Positions 8,698-16,329 of a stretch of 64,000 bases of DNA are shown here, one piece after another (the first letter of the stretch is position 1; the number at the start of each line of letters is the position of its first letter). Both the position numbers and the translations under genes were made by a program. The stretch lies in the NCBI GenBank assembly GCA_036496605.1, contig DASXKV010000018.1:1-64000 (forward strand), written 5' to 3'. Below the pieces are notes generated by a model that searched no databases, was not told the origin of the DNA, and saw nothing but the letters and a program-made list of their open reading frames with translations. Origin of the DNA: Gemmatimonadaceae bacterium (GTDB lineage: Bacteria > Gemmatimonadota > Gemmatimonadetes > Gemmatimonadales > Gemmatimonadaceae).

Positions 8698-9531
8698 ATG
8701 CCTTCTCCGCAATTTCTCGATGGCGTGCGCGTGGCGACGATGGCGCAGAACGTCCCTGGGCCGCTCGCGGTCGCGCGCATGTGGCAAGCCGGCGCGCACG
8801 TCACCAAGATCGAGCCGCCGGCGGGTGACCCGTTGCGGTCGCTCGCGCCGGCGTGGCATACCGAGTTGCACGAGGGGATCACGATCGAGCATCTCGACCT
8901 CAAGACGCACCCAGCGCGCGAGCGCCTGATGACACTCCTCGATGGCGTCGATCTCTGCATAACGAGTCAACGTCCGTCGCAACTCGCGCGGCTCGGTTGC
9001 GATCCGGAGGCGCTGCGGGCGCGAGTCCCGGGGTTGCGCATCCTTCGGATTGTCGGGAGCATTGCCGAGCCGGAGCTGGCAGGTCACGATCTGACGTACC
9101 AGGCGCAGGCGGGCATCCTCGGCGACGAGATGCCGCGGACGCTCACTGCCGACGTCATAGCGTCGGAGCGCGTCTTTGCGACGGCGCTCGCACTACTCCG
9201 TCAGCCGCCGGGCGCAACGATCGACGTCGGCCTGGTCGAGAGTCTCGAGCCGATGCTCGCGTCGCTGCGTCATGGCGTCACGACGCCTAACGGGCCGCTC
9301 GGCGGTGCCATAGCGCGTTACCGGCTGTATCCAGCGAGAGTGGGACGTGTCGCTATCGCCGCGCTCGAGCCCCACTTCGCGACCCGGCTTTATCAGCAAC
9401 TCAACCTGCCCGAAGGCTCCGACCTGTCGTCCAATTTCCGCGAACGGACGGCGACAGAGTGGGAGGCGTGGGCACGAGAGCGCGACCTCCCGGTCGCCGC
9501 CGTGAAAGATTACGGCTCGAGAAGCCAGTAG
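8698..9531 (+). CDS. CoA-transferase family III (CaiB/BaiF-like), short
   Basis: 277 residues. The N-terminus carries the family pattern LDGVRVATMAQNVPGPLAVARMW..GAHVTKIEPPAGDPLR, and residues 80-125 read as the continuation (DLCITSQRPSQLARLGCDPE, PGLRILRIVGS). Family III enzymes such as alpha-methylacyl-CoA racemase and formyl-CoA transferase are usually 350-400 residues. This one lacks part of the central region, so activity is uncertain. The catalytic Asp is usually in a G-x-x-x-Q-Y..sG-x-x-D context; here DLTYQAQAGILGDE is the likely equivalent. The 3' end overlaps the convergent next gene by 22 bases. Confidence 0.75.
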   Translation: MPSPQFLDGVRVATMAQNVPGPLAVARMWQAGAHVTKIEPPAGDPLRSLAPAWHTELHEGITIEHLDLKTHPARERLMTLLDGVDLCITSQRPSQLARLGCDPEALRARVPGLRILRIVGSIAEPELAGHDLTYQAQAGILGDEMPRTLTADVIASERVFATALALLRQPPGATIDVGLVESLEPMLASLRHGVTTPNGPLGGAIARYRLYPARVGRVAIAALEPHFATRLYQQLNLPEGSDLSSNFRERTATEWEAWARERDLPVAAVKDYGSRSQ

Positions 9532-9974
9532 ACGTCCGTGCGAACCTTCGCGGGGTCGTCGAACCAGTGTCCGTAAACCTCCCAACGCGTGCCGGTGCGC
9601 TTGCGGTTGTTTTCTCGACACCAGGCAATGACGGCGTTGTGCGTTTCGCCGAGTTTGGCGTAGTCGCCCCAGTGAGTCGCGGTCGCCGCCACGCCAACCG
9701 GCAATTCCGCGTAGGTCACGGCTCCGTTAGGCGCAAAGGCTGCCGTCACGCCGACGCCGAACTGCACGTCCAGCTCGTGCTGTGGGTCGTCGGTCTCGCG
9801 ATAAACGAAGATGTTCTGTCCGTCGATTGGGAGTCCCGTAGCGCGCGCCGTCGCGTACACTTGATCGAGATACTGGGCGAAACTCGTCGGAATACGCGAC
9901 GCCGGCAGGCGCGCTCGCACGGTTGCCATCCCGCGCGGCACCGTGACCGTGAGCGACACGGCTGATGTTGTCAT
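9510..9974 (-). CDS. GyrI-like effector-binding domain protein
   Basis: 154 residues with the layout of the SOUL/GyrI-like small-molecule binding fold: an N-terminal strand, the helix-containing VYATARATGLPIDGQNIFVYRE, then DVQFGVGVTA, GAVTYAELPVGVAATATHWG, a helix around NAVIAWCRENNRK and the end WEVYGHWFDDPAKVRTDVYW. In AraC-type regulators this domain binds effectors; as a stand-alone protein it may bind or hydrolyse small molecules. No DNA-binding domain is present. It is translationally coupled to trmL: its start overlaps the trmL stop by 4 bases. Confidence 0.8.
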   Translation of the reverse strand: MTTSAVSLTVTVPRGMATVRARLPASRIPTSFAQYLDQVYATARATGLPIDGQNIFVYRETDDPQHELDVQFGVGVTAAFAPNGAVTYAELPVGVAATATHWGDYAKLGETHNAVIAWCRENNRKRTGTRWEVYGHWFDDPAKVRTDVYWLLEP

Positions 9975-10435
9975 TCTTGTCGTCGTTGTCGGAGGACCTC
10001 ATAGAGCGCGATCGCGACGCTCGTCGACAAGTTAAGCGAACGCACACGTTCCGACAGGATGGGCATCGTCACGAATCGGCCGCGGTAACGCTCGTGCAGA
10101 TCGGCGGGCAAACCTCCCGTTTCTCGCCCGAAGATCAGCACGACATTCTCGCCGCCGAGTGGCGCGTCCCAGAACAATCGCTTCGCCTTCGTCGAGAAGA
10201 AGAAGGGCTCGCCGAGCGAGGGCAACTCCCTCTCGAACGCATCCCAGCCTGGCCAGACGCGCAGGTCGACGTGTTCCCAGTAGTCGAGCCCCGCGCGCTT
10301 CACCTCGCGCTCGTCGAGTGAGAAGCCGAGGGGCTCGACGAGGTGCAGGGTCGCGCCGGCGGCGAGGCAGGTGCGGCCCGCATTGCCCGTGTTCCAGTGA
10401 ATCTCCGGATGCACCAGCACGACGTGCGTCGCCAC
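9971..10435 (-). CDS. trmL: tRNA (cytidine/uridine-34 2'-O)-methyltransferase TrmL, SPOUT family
   Basis: 154 residues, the usual length of TrmL/YibK. It starts HVVLVHPEIHWNTGNAGRTC (conserved PEIxxNTGNxxR), has the knot motif VLIFGRETGGLP, and ends with the S-adenosylmethionine-binding motif MPILSERVRSLNLSTSVAIA. TrmL methylates the ribose of the wobble base of tRNA-Leu isoacceptors in the cytoplasm, acting as a dimer with a trefoil knot. Everything expected of the family is present. The last 4 bases overlap the downstream GyrI-like gene. Confidence 0.95.
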   Translation of the reverse strand: MATHVVLVHPEIHWNTGNAGRTCLAAGATLHLVEPLGFSLDEREVKRAGLDYWEHVDLRVWPGWDAFERELPSLGEPFFFSTKAKRLFWDAPLGGENVVLIFGRETGGLPADLHERYRGRFVTMPILSERVRSLNLSTSVAIALYEVLRQRRQE

Positions 10436-10460
10436 TGGAGATTCAGGTTTTCTGCACGCG

Positions 10461-11246
10461 TTACGCGCGCAAGCGAGAGGCGAGCAGCGCAGTCGCCTCG
10501 CTCAGGTCGAGATCGGCGACGAGCAACCCCTCGCATCCGTATGGCTGCCAGGCGAGCACCGATCCATCCGGTTTGATCACCGCGGACGTCGACGGCGATC
10601 CATCGCTCGCGCAATTCACGCTCGCGAAGTAGCAGCTGTTTTCGGCGGCGCGACACAGCATCGCTTTCTCATGGAACGTGTTCCGCGGATCGGCGAAGGT
10701 GGTCGGCCGGAAGCTCGTCGCGTCTGCCTCGTGGAAGTGTGGATGAAAGACGACGTGCGCGCCGCGTCGCGCAGCCCAACGAACGGTCTCCGGGTAGCGC
10801 CATCCTTCGTGACAGATGGCGATGCCGAAGGTGAGCGGACCGGCGTGAAATAGCTGGCGCTCGATGCCTGGACAGTACGTGGCCTCCTCCGACGGGTCGA
10901 GCTGCACCTTGTCCTGAAAGCCGGCGACGGTTCCGTCTCGGTCGATGACGACGGCAGTGATGCGCGCCGCATTCTCGACGACACGCTCGGTGCCGAGGAT
11001 GACGGTGACGTCGGCTTCGCGAGCCGCGCCGGCGACCTCGGTCCACGCGCGCTCGAGAAAGGCAGCGTTAGGCGGAGCCATCGGCTTGCCTGACGTCCGG
11101 TATCCCGGCACGTAGCATTCGGGAAAGCAGACGACCGCCGCCTCCTCGTCGGCCGCCCGCGCGATGGCGTTCCGCGCGAGCGCGACCGATTCCTCCGGCG
11201 TCGCGGCAGCCCGGATATTCGCAAGGGCGATTCTGACAATACTCAT
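10461..11246 (-). CDS. Carbon-nitrogen hydrolase (nitrilase superfamily)
   Basis: 261 residues with the full catalytic triad of the superfamily: Glu43 in CFPECYVPGY, Lys113 in FQDKVQLDP and Cys145 in GIAICHEGWRYPE. The rest of the fold is standard (VAGAAREADVTVILGTE, GARVVFHPHFHEAD, and SPSTSAVIKPDGSVLAWQPYG). These enzymes hydrolyse amides or nitriles in the cytoplasm; the precise substrate is not deducible. There is no signal peptide. It precedes trmL on the same strand with a 25-base gap, so the three genes 10461-11246, 9971-10435 and 9510-9974 may be one operon. Confidence 0.9.
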   Translation of the reverse strand: MSIVRIALANIRAAATPEESVALARNAIARAADEEAAVVCFPECYVPGYRTSGKPMAPPNAAFLERAWTEVAGAAREADVTVILGTERVVENAARITAVVIDRDGTVAGFQDKVQLDPSEEATYCPGIERQLFHAGPLTFGIAICHEGWRYPETVRWAARRGAHVVFHPHFHEADATSFRPTTFADPRNTFHEKAMLCRAAENSCYFASVNCASDGSPSTSAVIKPDGSVLAWQPYGCEGLLVADLDLSEATALLASRLRA

Positions 11247-11333
11247 GTCGCCGCGACTGGCCGTCCGACGGTCAACGTCTCACGGAGCGCCGGATCGAGG
11301 TCGTTCACGCAAATGAAGGTCATTTCATTTCTC

Positions 11334-11640
11334 GGTTCATCACAGAATTCCGGGAACGGTTGAGGTCAGCGGGGACGCTGAAACCACTGACATCGCGCAG
11401 AAACCACTGACCGCTCCTCGGCTCGGACCGCTCCATGCACCAAGTAGCAGATTGGTTTGTTGTTTAAATGCTCGGAAGCCTGCACTGTCAGGAAATCTCC
11501 CGTTGGATTCACAAAAGTCACAACATCATTGGGCGCGGAGCAGTCTCCGCAGACGAAGCCCGTCAGTGATTTCAGGGCCTTGTCAGCGGTATCAGCGGCC
11601 TCCTACGCCGGAACTCCACGAAGAATCCATTTCTCGAGAT
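11334..11640. repeat. Gene-less repeat element, copy B
   Basis: The left end (11334-11414) begins GGTTCATCACAG and carries CTGAAACCACTGACATCGCG and AAACCACTGACC. The right end (11562-11605) carries GTCAGTGATTTCAGGGCC and TGTCAGCGGTATCAGCGGCC, which is an imperfect inverted repeat of the left end. The core (CTCCATGCACCAAG, GGAAGCCT, CGCGGAGCAGTCTCCG) matches the element at 119-396. The element has no gene. The rest of the gap (11641-11878) contains no supported gene; a 31-codon string resembling a signal peptide start (11680-11772) is probably a relic or chance. Confidence 0.65.
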
Positions 11641-11878
11641 CGCATCGCTGTCATAAGGGAATTATGCCGTCGTTTGATGAGAGCGCTACTGCGCGTGGCG
11701 ATCGCAGCCTGTCTCGCGCCGGCACGACGGGCGGTGGCTATCGATGCGGTGATCGCGCGGGGCGCGGAGTAGCTCGAGCCATTGAATGAGCCCCGAGGCA
11801 TAAGTTCCCACAACTCTCTGACAGCTTTGCCGCAATAGAGGGCTTCTGTGCTCGACAATCGGTGATCAGTATCCCCTA

Positions 11879-14350
11879 ATGATCCCGCGACCGCTCGAGA
11901 GCGCAATGCAGGACGCACAGTACACGCTCCGCGTGCTGCGTCGCGCGCCGTCGTTCTCCGCTGTCGCCGTACTCACGTTGGCGCTCGGTATCGCCAGCAC
12001 CACGGCGGCCTTCAGTGTCGTCGACGCGGTGGTACTGCGCGGCCTGCCATATCATGAGCCCAACCGTCTCCTCACCGTGTACGAGCGCAGTGACGAAGGC
12101 GGATTGCGCGTTCCCTCCTATCCGACATTCCGCGATTGGCAAGCACAGAGCGCGGCCGTGTCGAGGGCAATCGAGGGAACCGCGTTCGTGCGCGGCGATG
12201 GCGTCTTGCTGCCGATGCCCGGCGGCGACGAGCGCGCGATCTCGGCCTATGTCACACCGGGATTCTTTGGCCTCATGGGGACGCGGCCGATCCTCGGTCG
12301 AACGTTCCTGCCTGACGAGGAGCAACCAGGCGCGCCACCCGTTGCCGTGCTGTCGTATGACTACTTCCTCAAGCAATTCGGAGGCAATCCATCGGTGATC
12401 GGCAAGATCATCGACGTCGACAGCGTTCCGACGACGGTCATCGGCGTGATGCCGCACGCCTTTGTATACCCGAATTTCAGCGGTGGCGACGAATTGCTCG
12501 CACCGTCAGTCTGGCAACCGATCGCACTCTTCCGGCTAAATCATGCTGCGCTCGATCAGCGCGGGTTGCACGTTGATAGCCGGGCGATCATGCGGCTGCG
12601 TTCCGGAACGGACTCGGCGCGCGCCGCAGCCGCGATGCGGACGATCGCGACGCGCCTCGCCACGGAGTACCCGATCGAGCAGGCCCACTGGACGAACGTG
12701 GCTTTTCAATCGCTCTCCGATGAATTGTTCGGCAATGCTCGGGGTGTGTTGACGGTCGTCTCGGGCGCGATCGGGCTCGTTCTCCTCCTTGCGTGCGCGA
12801 ACGTTGCGAACCTGCTCCTGACGAGAGCGAGCGCGCGCCGGCAGGAGCTGGCGATCCGATCAGCGTTAGGCGCTGGCCGTTGGCGACTGGCGCGCCAGCT
12901 GCTTACGGAGGCGCTCTTTCTTTCCGTTGCCGCCGGCGCCGTCGGTCTTCTGCTCGCGTCAATGCTCGTCGGTTACCTGCGACGCTCCGCGACCTCGAGA
13001 ATACCCTTCGCGTCCGAGCTTGGCGTCGACCACCGCGCGCTGCTCTTCGCGCTCGCTGCGTCGATGCTCACGGCGTTGCTCGTTGGCGTGCTCCCTGCGC
13101 TACAGGGCAGCGGCGGACGTCTCATGGACCGCGTGCGAGCGTCCTCTTCGGGAGCGATCGGTGGCGCGCGAGACGCGTGGGCCCGGAACGTCCTTGTCGC
13201 CGTGCAGTTCGCGCTCGCGCTCACGCTCCTGTTGGCCGCCGGGCTGCTCATTCAAAGCTTTCGCCGCTTGCTCGCGGTGCCGTTGGGCTATGACCCGAGC
13301 GAGACGATCGAATTCGCGATCGCTCCGCCGGCGCATCGCTACGACGCGCCCGCCGAGGCAGCGGCGTTGTACGCACGAATTCTTGCGGCCGTGCGTGCGG
13401 TGCCTGGTGTCGTAGGAATAGCGGCCACGAGTGGCGCGCAGATCCCGACGAAGGTGGAGACGGACGCCACGTCGAACGGACGCCCGGTGGAATCAGCGCT
13501 CTATCGCACGGTCTCGGCGGACTACCAGAAGACGATGCGCATTCCGATGGTCGCGGGCCGATGGTTTACCGAGGACGATATGCGATCGCCGAACGGCTTC
13601 GTCGTCAGCGATCGGTTGGCGAGAATGCTGTGGCCGGGTGGCTCCGCGTTAGGCAAGCGGATCACGGTGCGTCGCTCCTCGCAGATGCGTGCCGACTTTG
13701 GCCAGCCCATCAGCATGCCTGTCATCGGTGTAATCAGCAACGTGCGCGAGGGCGGTCCCGACGATGATCCGCAGGCGGAGGTCTACCTGCCGTACACGCT
13801 CGAGGTATGGCCATGGATGCGATTCGTGGCGCGCGCGCAGAATGCGGCGCGTGCACTACCGATCGTCGATCGTGCGGTGCGCGACGTCGAGCCGGCCTTA
13901 CGATTCTTGGGGAAGCCGAGCGTGTCGGAGACGGGGATGGACGCGATCGACCCTCAGCGGCGTTTCGTGACGTTCGTGCTGATTGGCTTCGCGGTGTGTG
14001 CGTTGCTCCTTGCGACCATCGGCTTGTACGGCACCGTTGCCTACGGCGTCGTTCAGCGCACGCGAGAGCTTGGCGTCCGCATCGCGCTCGGCGCGTCGGC
14101 ACGGAATATCCTCGCTCTCGTTATGCGCGATGGATTGAGCTTCGTCTTCTTAGGTGCGTTGGTGGGCATTCTCGGAGCGGTCGCGGCGACGCGGGTCATT
14201 CGCACCCTGTTGTTCGCGACGCCCCCGACCGACATGGCGACATTCGTCGTCGTCCCCACGGTCCTTGCGACCGCGGCGCTTCTCGCCAGCTATTTTTCCG
14301 CACGACGCGCGACGCGTACGGATCCCATGGTGGCGATCAGAGGAGACTGA
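11879..14350 (+). CDS. ADOP-type ABC transporter permease (1 of 4)
   Basis: 823 residues with the acidobacterial duplicated orphan permease layout: an N-terminal QDAQYTLRVLRRAPSF amphipathic start, TM1 (VAVLTLALGIASTTAAF), a MacB-type periplasmic domain (residues about 60-270), a first FtsX domain with ACANVANLLLTRASARRQE and LAIRSALGAGRWRLARQLL, a second MacB-like domain, and a second FtsX domain (YGVVQRTRELGVRIALGA). These proteins lack a linked ATPase and their role is unproven; MacB-like efflux or lipoprotein transport is assumed. A second possible start is the ATG at 11906. Two CGTTAGGC copies encode Ala-Leu-Gly in it. It is monocistronic. Confidence 0.9.
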   Translation: MIPRPLESAMQDAQYTLRVLRRAPSFSAVAVLTLALGIASTTAAFSVVDAVVLRGLPYHEPNRLLTVYERSDEGGLRVPSYPTFRDWQAQSAAVSRAIEGTAFVRGDGVLLPMPGGDERAISAYVTPGFFGLMGTRPILGRTFLPDEEQPGAPPVAVLSYDYFLKQFGGNPSVIGKIIDVDSVPTTVIGVMPHAFVYPNFSGGDELLAPSVWQPIALFRLNHAALDQRGLHVDSRAIMRLRSGTDSARAAAAMRTIATRLATEYPIEQAHWTNVAFQSLSDELFGNARGVLTVVSGAIGLVLLLACANVANLLLTRASARRQELAIRSALGAGRWRLARQLLTEALFLSVAAGAVGLLLASMLVGYLRRSATSRIPFASELGVDHRALLFALAASMLTALLVGVLPALQGSGGRLMDRVRASSSGAIGGARDAWARNVLVAVQFALALTLLLAAGLLIQSFRRLLAVPLGYDPSETIEFAIAPPAHRYDAPAEAAALYARILAAVRAVPGVVGIAATSGAQIPTKVETDATSNGRPVESALYRTVSADYQKTMRIPMVAGRWFTEDDMRSPNGFVVSDRLARMLWPGGSALGKRITVRRSSQMRADFGQPISMPVIGVISNVREGGPDDDPQAEVYLPYTLEVWPWMRFVARAQNAARALPIVDRAVRDVEPALRFLGKPSVSETGMDAIDPQRRFVTFVLIGFAVCALLLATIGLYGTVAYGVVQRTRELGVRIALGASARNILALVMRDGLSFVFLGALVGILGAVAATRVIRTLLFATPPTDMATFVVVPTVLATAALLASYFSARRATRTDPMVAIRGD

Positions 14351-14362
14351 GGCCCCTCCCCC

Positions 14363-15685
14363 CTACGATCGAAGCTTCTCGCGGGCGAGCTTCTCGGCGG
14401 TCGTCAGCGCATCGGCGGCCGGGACCTTGACGTCCGGTTCCACACCGGTGCCCTCCCAGTTCGTGTGCGTTGTCGGATTGATCGCGCGGGCAAACGGGAC
14501 GCCGATCATGAAATGCTCATCGATGCGGTGCCCCGACACTGGGTGCGCGCCGCCGCCGGTCGTCTCGCCCACGAGCGTCGCCCGCTTGATCGACTTCAGA
14601 TCGTACGCGAATTCCTCACCGCCGGAGAAAGTGTGCGCGGAGGTGAGCACGAACACCGGCTTCTCGCCGCCGAAGCGGCGTCCCGGAAGCGAGTCGCGCG
14701 TCCAGAACTCCTCGGTCTTGTCCGTCCTGCGCGTCCACAGATCGTTGAGATGCGTCCGCTGCGAGAAGAGGTATGACGCGATGTAGGAGACCATCGCCGG
14801 ACTGCCCCCGCCATTGTCGCGCAGGTCGATGATCAGCGCGCGCGTGCCGCCGAGGAAGCTCATCGCCGCGGACGCCGTCGCCGCGCAGAGCTCCGGATCA
14901 GCAAAGGCGTTGAACTTCAGATAGCCGATGTTCCCTTCGAGCTGCTCCGCCTTCACGAAGCCGCAGTTCATCTCGTCCATCTGGCGCTGCCGCCGGGCAA
15001 TGACGTCCGGTGATGGCGTCGAGGACGCCTGCTGCACGGGAAGCGGCCGCGCACTGTAGTCCACCCGCATGTGCTTGTCGTGCCCGATCGCGCGAACGTC
15101 GTCGTTGAGACGGAAGGCAAAGCTCATCGCGTTGGGATATGCGTCGTACGCTCCGTGTCCGAGGCGCGCCTGCAGCGAATCGGCGATGCGCCTCGCGACA
15201 TCGGGGAACACGTAGAACGAATCCAGCTCGGCGATGGCTCCATCGATCACTCGCCGGCGCGTCGCGGCGTCGATGTGTAGATCGGCGGCGCTCACGTTAG
15301 GCCCCAACGCCGCGAGCCGAAAGTCTTTCATTCGCAGCGGGCCGGTGTCGGAGAGCGCCATCAGTCCATAGGCCGTAGTCTCTCCCGCGCGCTCCTTCGC
15401 GATGAATTCCACGCGACGCGGCTCGCTGCGCTCGATCGTGAGCAGCTGAAAGCCTCCGGTTCGCTCGCGGAAGCTCAGCTCCGACTTGGGATCGTAGTTC
15501 GGATCATATTGCCGGGCGTACGCTGCAAGACGCGCGGTGTCGGCGCTATTGAACGCGTCGAGCCACGCGTGGAGCACGGTACCCGCTGCTGTGGTCGGAA
15601 TGGCGACAGAGCTCGGCGACTGCGCGACGACACGGCTCGCGACAATCGCAATCAGCACAAGTGTTCGGGCCAGTGGTCTCAACAT
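14363..15685 (-). CDS. S41 family peptidase (C-terminal processing/tricorn-like)
   Basis: 440 residues with a signal peptide (LARTLVLIAIVASRVVAQ). An N-terminal NTF2/IRBP-like region (LHAWLDAFNSADTARLAAYA) is followed by the peptidase core: FNAFADPELCAATASA, the strand-turn ALIIDLRDNGGGSPAM, and the nucleophile region VFVLTSAHTFSGGEEFAYDL, with the Ser of HTFSGG as the catalytic residue. It continues GETTGGGAHP. This is the arrangement of secreted S41 peptidases that lack a PDZ domain. Expected location is periplasm or outside. It converges on the ADOP gene with 12 bases between stops. Confidence 0.88.
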   Translation of the reverse strand: MLRPLARTLVLIAIVASRVVAQSPSSVAIPTTAAGTVLHAWLDAFNSADTARLAAYARQYDPNYDPKSELSFRERTGGFQLLTIERSEPRRVEFIAKERAGETTAYGLMALSDTGPLRMKDFRLAALGPNVSAADLHIDAATRRRVIDGAIAELDSFYVFPDVARRIADSLQARLGHGAYDAYPNAMSFAFRLNDDVRAIGHDKHMRVDYSARPLPVQQASSTPSPDVIARRQRQMDEMNCGFVKAEQLEGNIGYLKFNAFADPELCAATASAAMSFLGGTRALIIDLRDNGGGSPAMVSYIASYLFSQRTHLNDLWTRRTDKTEEFWTRDSLPGRRFGGEKPVFVLTSAHTFSGGEEFAYDLKSIKRATLVGETTGGGAHPVSGHRIDEHFMIGVPFARAINPTTHTNWEGTGVEPDVKVPAADALTTAEKLAREKLRS

Positions 15686-15792
15686 GGCGTCTCCTGCGAC
15701 GGAAGCTTTGACAAACAGAGATGATCCTGCGGCTCACCTGAGTATGTCAAGGCCAACGCCGTAGAGGTTTCCACGGCGACCGTCGCGGTCGG

Positions 15793-16233
15793 TCATCTGG
15801 TGATCACTTGGCGCGGCGCTCGGACCAACTGCGTGGCGCCGCTGCCGTCGCGCAGCTCCATGACGACGTCCGCGCTATCGCCCGCTGGCCAGGATGGTCC
15901 GCCGGTCGCGAGCACAATTTTCAGTCCGATGGCGAGCGGCAATGCCCGCGTATCGGGCGTCGTGTTGGTGACCCAGGCGACGTTGCGATGTAGCACCCAC
16001 ACGCGCCCCGACGACACGGCGCTGGGCCATATCGAATTGTCCGTTGTGCGGAGGAGGGCGCTGAGGTCGAGGCCTGGGTGCGCCGTCAGGCCAACGTCGA
16101 AAGCAACCTGTTTGCCGCCCACCGTGACGGTGAGCGGAGTATTGAGCAACGCCGGGGGCGCCGGCTCGAGGAAGCCGGAGAGGTCAGTGCATGACGCGAG
16201 AAAAAAGCATCCGCCGATCAACACGCGAAGCAT
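15793..16233 (-). CDS. Uncharacterised lipoprotein
   Basis: 146 residues from the ATG at 16233, which has GGAG about 6 bases upstream; an in-frame ATG at 16245 is possible. The lipobox LASC follows a short hydrophobic segment (LRVLIGGCFFLASCTD), so it should be lipid-anchored. The mature part is beta-rich (LTVTVGGKQVAFDVGLT, RVWVLHRNVAWVTN, DVVMELRDGSGA) and looks like a single immunoglobulin-like or C2-like domain. I do not recognise it. The same frame is open far upstream, but that part is a shadow of the opposite-strand glycosidase gene. The start is divergent from that gene with a 96-base gap. Confidence 0.65.
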   Translation of the reverse strand: MLRVLIGGCFFLASCTDLSGFLEPAPPALLNTPLTVTVGGKQVAFDVGLTAHPGLDLSALLRTTDNSIWPSAVSSGRVWVLHRNVAWVTNTTPDTRALPLAIGLKIVLATGGPSWPAGDSADVVMELRDGSGATQLVRAPRQVITR

Positions 16234-16329
16234 AGGATTCTCCATGCGGGCTGATTGCCAAACGCTTCTGATCCACAAATCGTCACAACCACGTCCGCGC
16301 GAACACGTTCGAGGCGATAATACTATCTC

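Noticed and set aside
11680-11772. Short signal-peptide-like frame before the first ADOP gene
   Set aside because: 31 codons with no following domain; probably a relic or chance in GC-rich sequence.
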